A stretch of 5,790 nucleotides of DNA. It comes from Actinomycetota bacterium (GTDB lineage Bacteria > Actinomycetota > Acidimicrobiia > Acidimicrobiales > Ilumatobacteraceae). Of the stretch, positions 4,608 to 5,790 are shown piece by piece; the first letter of the stretch is position 1; each line of letters begins with the position of its first letter. A program made the translations under genes and the position numbers. The notes beneath the pieces are model-generated. The model was not told where the DNA came from. It made no database searches and saw only the letters and a list, made by a program, of their open reading frames with translations. The stretch spans positions 1 to 5,790 of the forward strand of contig RGGX01000083.1 of assembly GCA_010024485.1 (NCBI GenBank), in the 5' to 3' direction.

Positions 4608-5790
4608 ATGACCAACCAGCAGATCCAGATCGAGGTCTTCGACACCACGTTGCGAGACGGACTCCAGGTGGAGGGCGTCACGGCGACCGTCGACGACAAG
4701 CTCCGCATCGCCGAGCAGCTCGACCATCTCGGGGTGCACTACATCGAGGGTGGTTGGCCCGGCGCCAATCCGAAGGACATCGAGTTCTTCGCTCGGGCGG
4801 GTCGCGAGCTCGACCTCTCCACCAGCGCCTTCGTCGCCTTCGGTTCCACCCGTCGGCCCCGCGGTCGTGTCGACGAGGACGCCACCCTGCAGCACCTCCT
4901 CGACGCCAACACCCCTGCGGTGTGCATCGTCGCGAAGAGCTGGGACTACCACGTCACCGAGGCGCTCCAGACCACCCTCGAGGAGGGTGAGGCGATGATC
5001 GCCGACTCGGTCGAGTTCCTCGCCGGTCACGGCCGTCGTGTGCTGGTCGACATGGAGCACTTCTTCGACGGCTACAAGCGCAACCCCGAGTTCGCGCTCC
5101 GCGCGCTCGAGGCGGCCATCGTGAAGGGGGCCACCCATGTGGTCCTGTGCGACACCAATGGCGGCTCGCTCCCGCACGAGATCGAGGACATCGTGGGCGC
5201 CGTCCACTCCCATGTCGGCGCCGACGTCACCATCGGCATCCACTGCCATGACGACACCGGATGCGCGGTCGCGAACTCGATGGCGGCGGTCCGCGCCGGA
5301 GCCCGTCATGTCCAGGGCACCCTGAACGGGCTGGGGGAGCGCACCGGCAACGCGAACCTCACCACGATCATCCCGAACCTCCAGGTCAAGCAGGACTACC
5401 TCTGCCTCCCCGAGGGGCGGCTCGAGCGACTCACCGTCGTCTCCCACCGCATCGCCGAGACCCTGAACCGCGCGGTGAACCCGCAGGCCCCCTATGTCGG
5501 CTCCTCGGCCTTCGCCCACAAGGCGGGTCTCCACGTTTCGGCCATCAAGCGGGCCCGCGACGCCTATGAGCACGTCGATCCCGAGGTGGTCGGTAACGAC
5601 ACCCGTTTCGTCGTCTCCGAGATGGCCGGACGCGCGACCATCCAGATCAAGGCCGAGGAGATCGGTCTCGAACTCGATGGGCCGGCGATCAATCAGGTGA
5701 TCGACGACTTGAAGCGACTCGAGCACGAGGGCTACCACTTCGAGGCGGCCGACGCCTCGCTCGAGTTGCTCATGCGACGGGCATCGGGCT
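4608..5790 (+). CDS. cimA: (R)-citramalate synthase CimA, 3' end beyond the window
   Basis: CimA condenses acetyl-CoA with pyruvate to (R)-citramalate, the first step of the threonine-independent route to 2-oxobutanoate and isoleucine. LeuCD and LeuB complete the route, so the nearby leuB is a natural partner. The 394 visible codons are open to the window end; the family is about 520-540 residues, so much of the C-terminal regulatory domain is missing. The TIM-barrel domain shows VFDTTLRDGLQVEGVT (10-25) with D12 and R16, YIEGGWPGANPKDIEFF (45-61), metal histidines H212 and H214 in GIHCHDDTGCAVANS, and GTLNGLGERTGNANL (237-251). The linker shows HKAGLHVSAI (304-313). The EGGWPG pattern and DGLQVEGV distinguish it from 2-isopropylmalate synthase LeuA and homocitrate synthase. 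The ATG at 4608 fits the family N-terminus; ggagaa (4591-4596), 11 bases upstream, is a possible but distant ribosome binding site. The long leader contains a terminator-like hairpin, so attenuation is possible. Confidence 0.92.
   Translation, partial: MTNQQIQIEVFDTTLRDGLQVEGVTATVDDKLRIAEQLDHLGVHYIEGGWPGANPKDIEFFARAGRELDLSTSAFVAFGSTRRPRGRVDEDATLQHLLDANTPAVCIVAKSWDYHVTEALQTTLEEGEAMIADSVEFLAGHGRRVLVDMEHFFDGYKRNPEFALRALEAAIVKGATHVVLCDTNGGSLPHEIEDIVGAVHSHVGADVTIGIHCHDDTGCAVANSMAAVRAGARHVQGTLNGLGERTGNANLTTIIPNLQVKQDYLCLPEGRLERLTVVSHRIAETLNRAVNPQAPYVGSSAFAHKAGLHVSAIKRARDAYEHVDPEVVGNDTRFVVSEMAGRATIQIKAEEIGLELDGPAINQVIDDLKRLEHEGYHFEAADASLELLMRRASG

Noticed and set aside
4362..5738. A 458-codon open frame on the minus strand across cimA
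   Set aside because: It is antisense to a clear CimA and its translation has no family features, only the Asp/Gly/Val/Arg-rich make-up of GC-rich shadow frames.

Overview
The window looks like a fragment of a high-GC actinobacterium, possibly of the Acidimicrobiia type. The lineage is inferred from base composition, protein style and promoter style, not from a marker gene. Several genes have a TANNNT -10 box only 6-9 bases before the ATG and no ribosome binding site, which suggests leaderless mRNAs. The theme is branched-chain amino acid synthesis: leuB (broken here), ilvE and cimA. Together these cover part of the citramalate route to 2-oxobutanoate and isoleucine, plus the leucine pathway. 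A minus-strand pair lies between them: an arginase/agmatinase-family ureohydrolase and a nucleoside hydrolase.

Layout. 1-560 is a rearranged block. A perfect 99-base inverted repeat (1-99 against 462-560, a piece of greA) encloses the 5' end of leuB on the minus strand, a short divergent promoter region, and the 5' end of greA on the plus strand. The 3' half of leuB then resumes at about 559-565 on the plus strand, followed 6 bases later by an intact ilvE (1129-2043). About 110 codons of the middle of leuB are absent. Because the repeat begins at base 1 and breaks two normally important genes, I read it first as a fold-back chimera or assembly-graph artefact at a contig end. The true locus was probably greA and leuB-ilvE transcribed divergently. 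A real inversion is the less likely alternative.

2078-4055 carries the convergent minus-strand genes: nucleoside hydrolase (2078-3019) and ureohydrolase (3054-4055). 4056-4607 is a 552-base non-coding region between the divergent ureohydrolase and cimA genes, and is the most interesting part of the window. It holds a GC-rich hairpin, a -10-like box followed by a compact foldable element (4185-4299), an AT-rich patch, six same-facing DnaA-box-like sites spaced at 20, 21, 11, 11 and 12 bases (4362-4445), another GC-rich hairpin, and an intrinsic-terminator-like hairpin with five Ts (4512-4543), 64 bases before cimA. It may be a replication-origin-like or DnaA-binding locus, a regulated leader of cimA, or both.

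4608-5790 is cimA, cut by the window end. No CRISPR array, insertion sequence, tRNA or rRNA was recognised.
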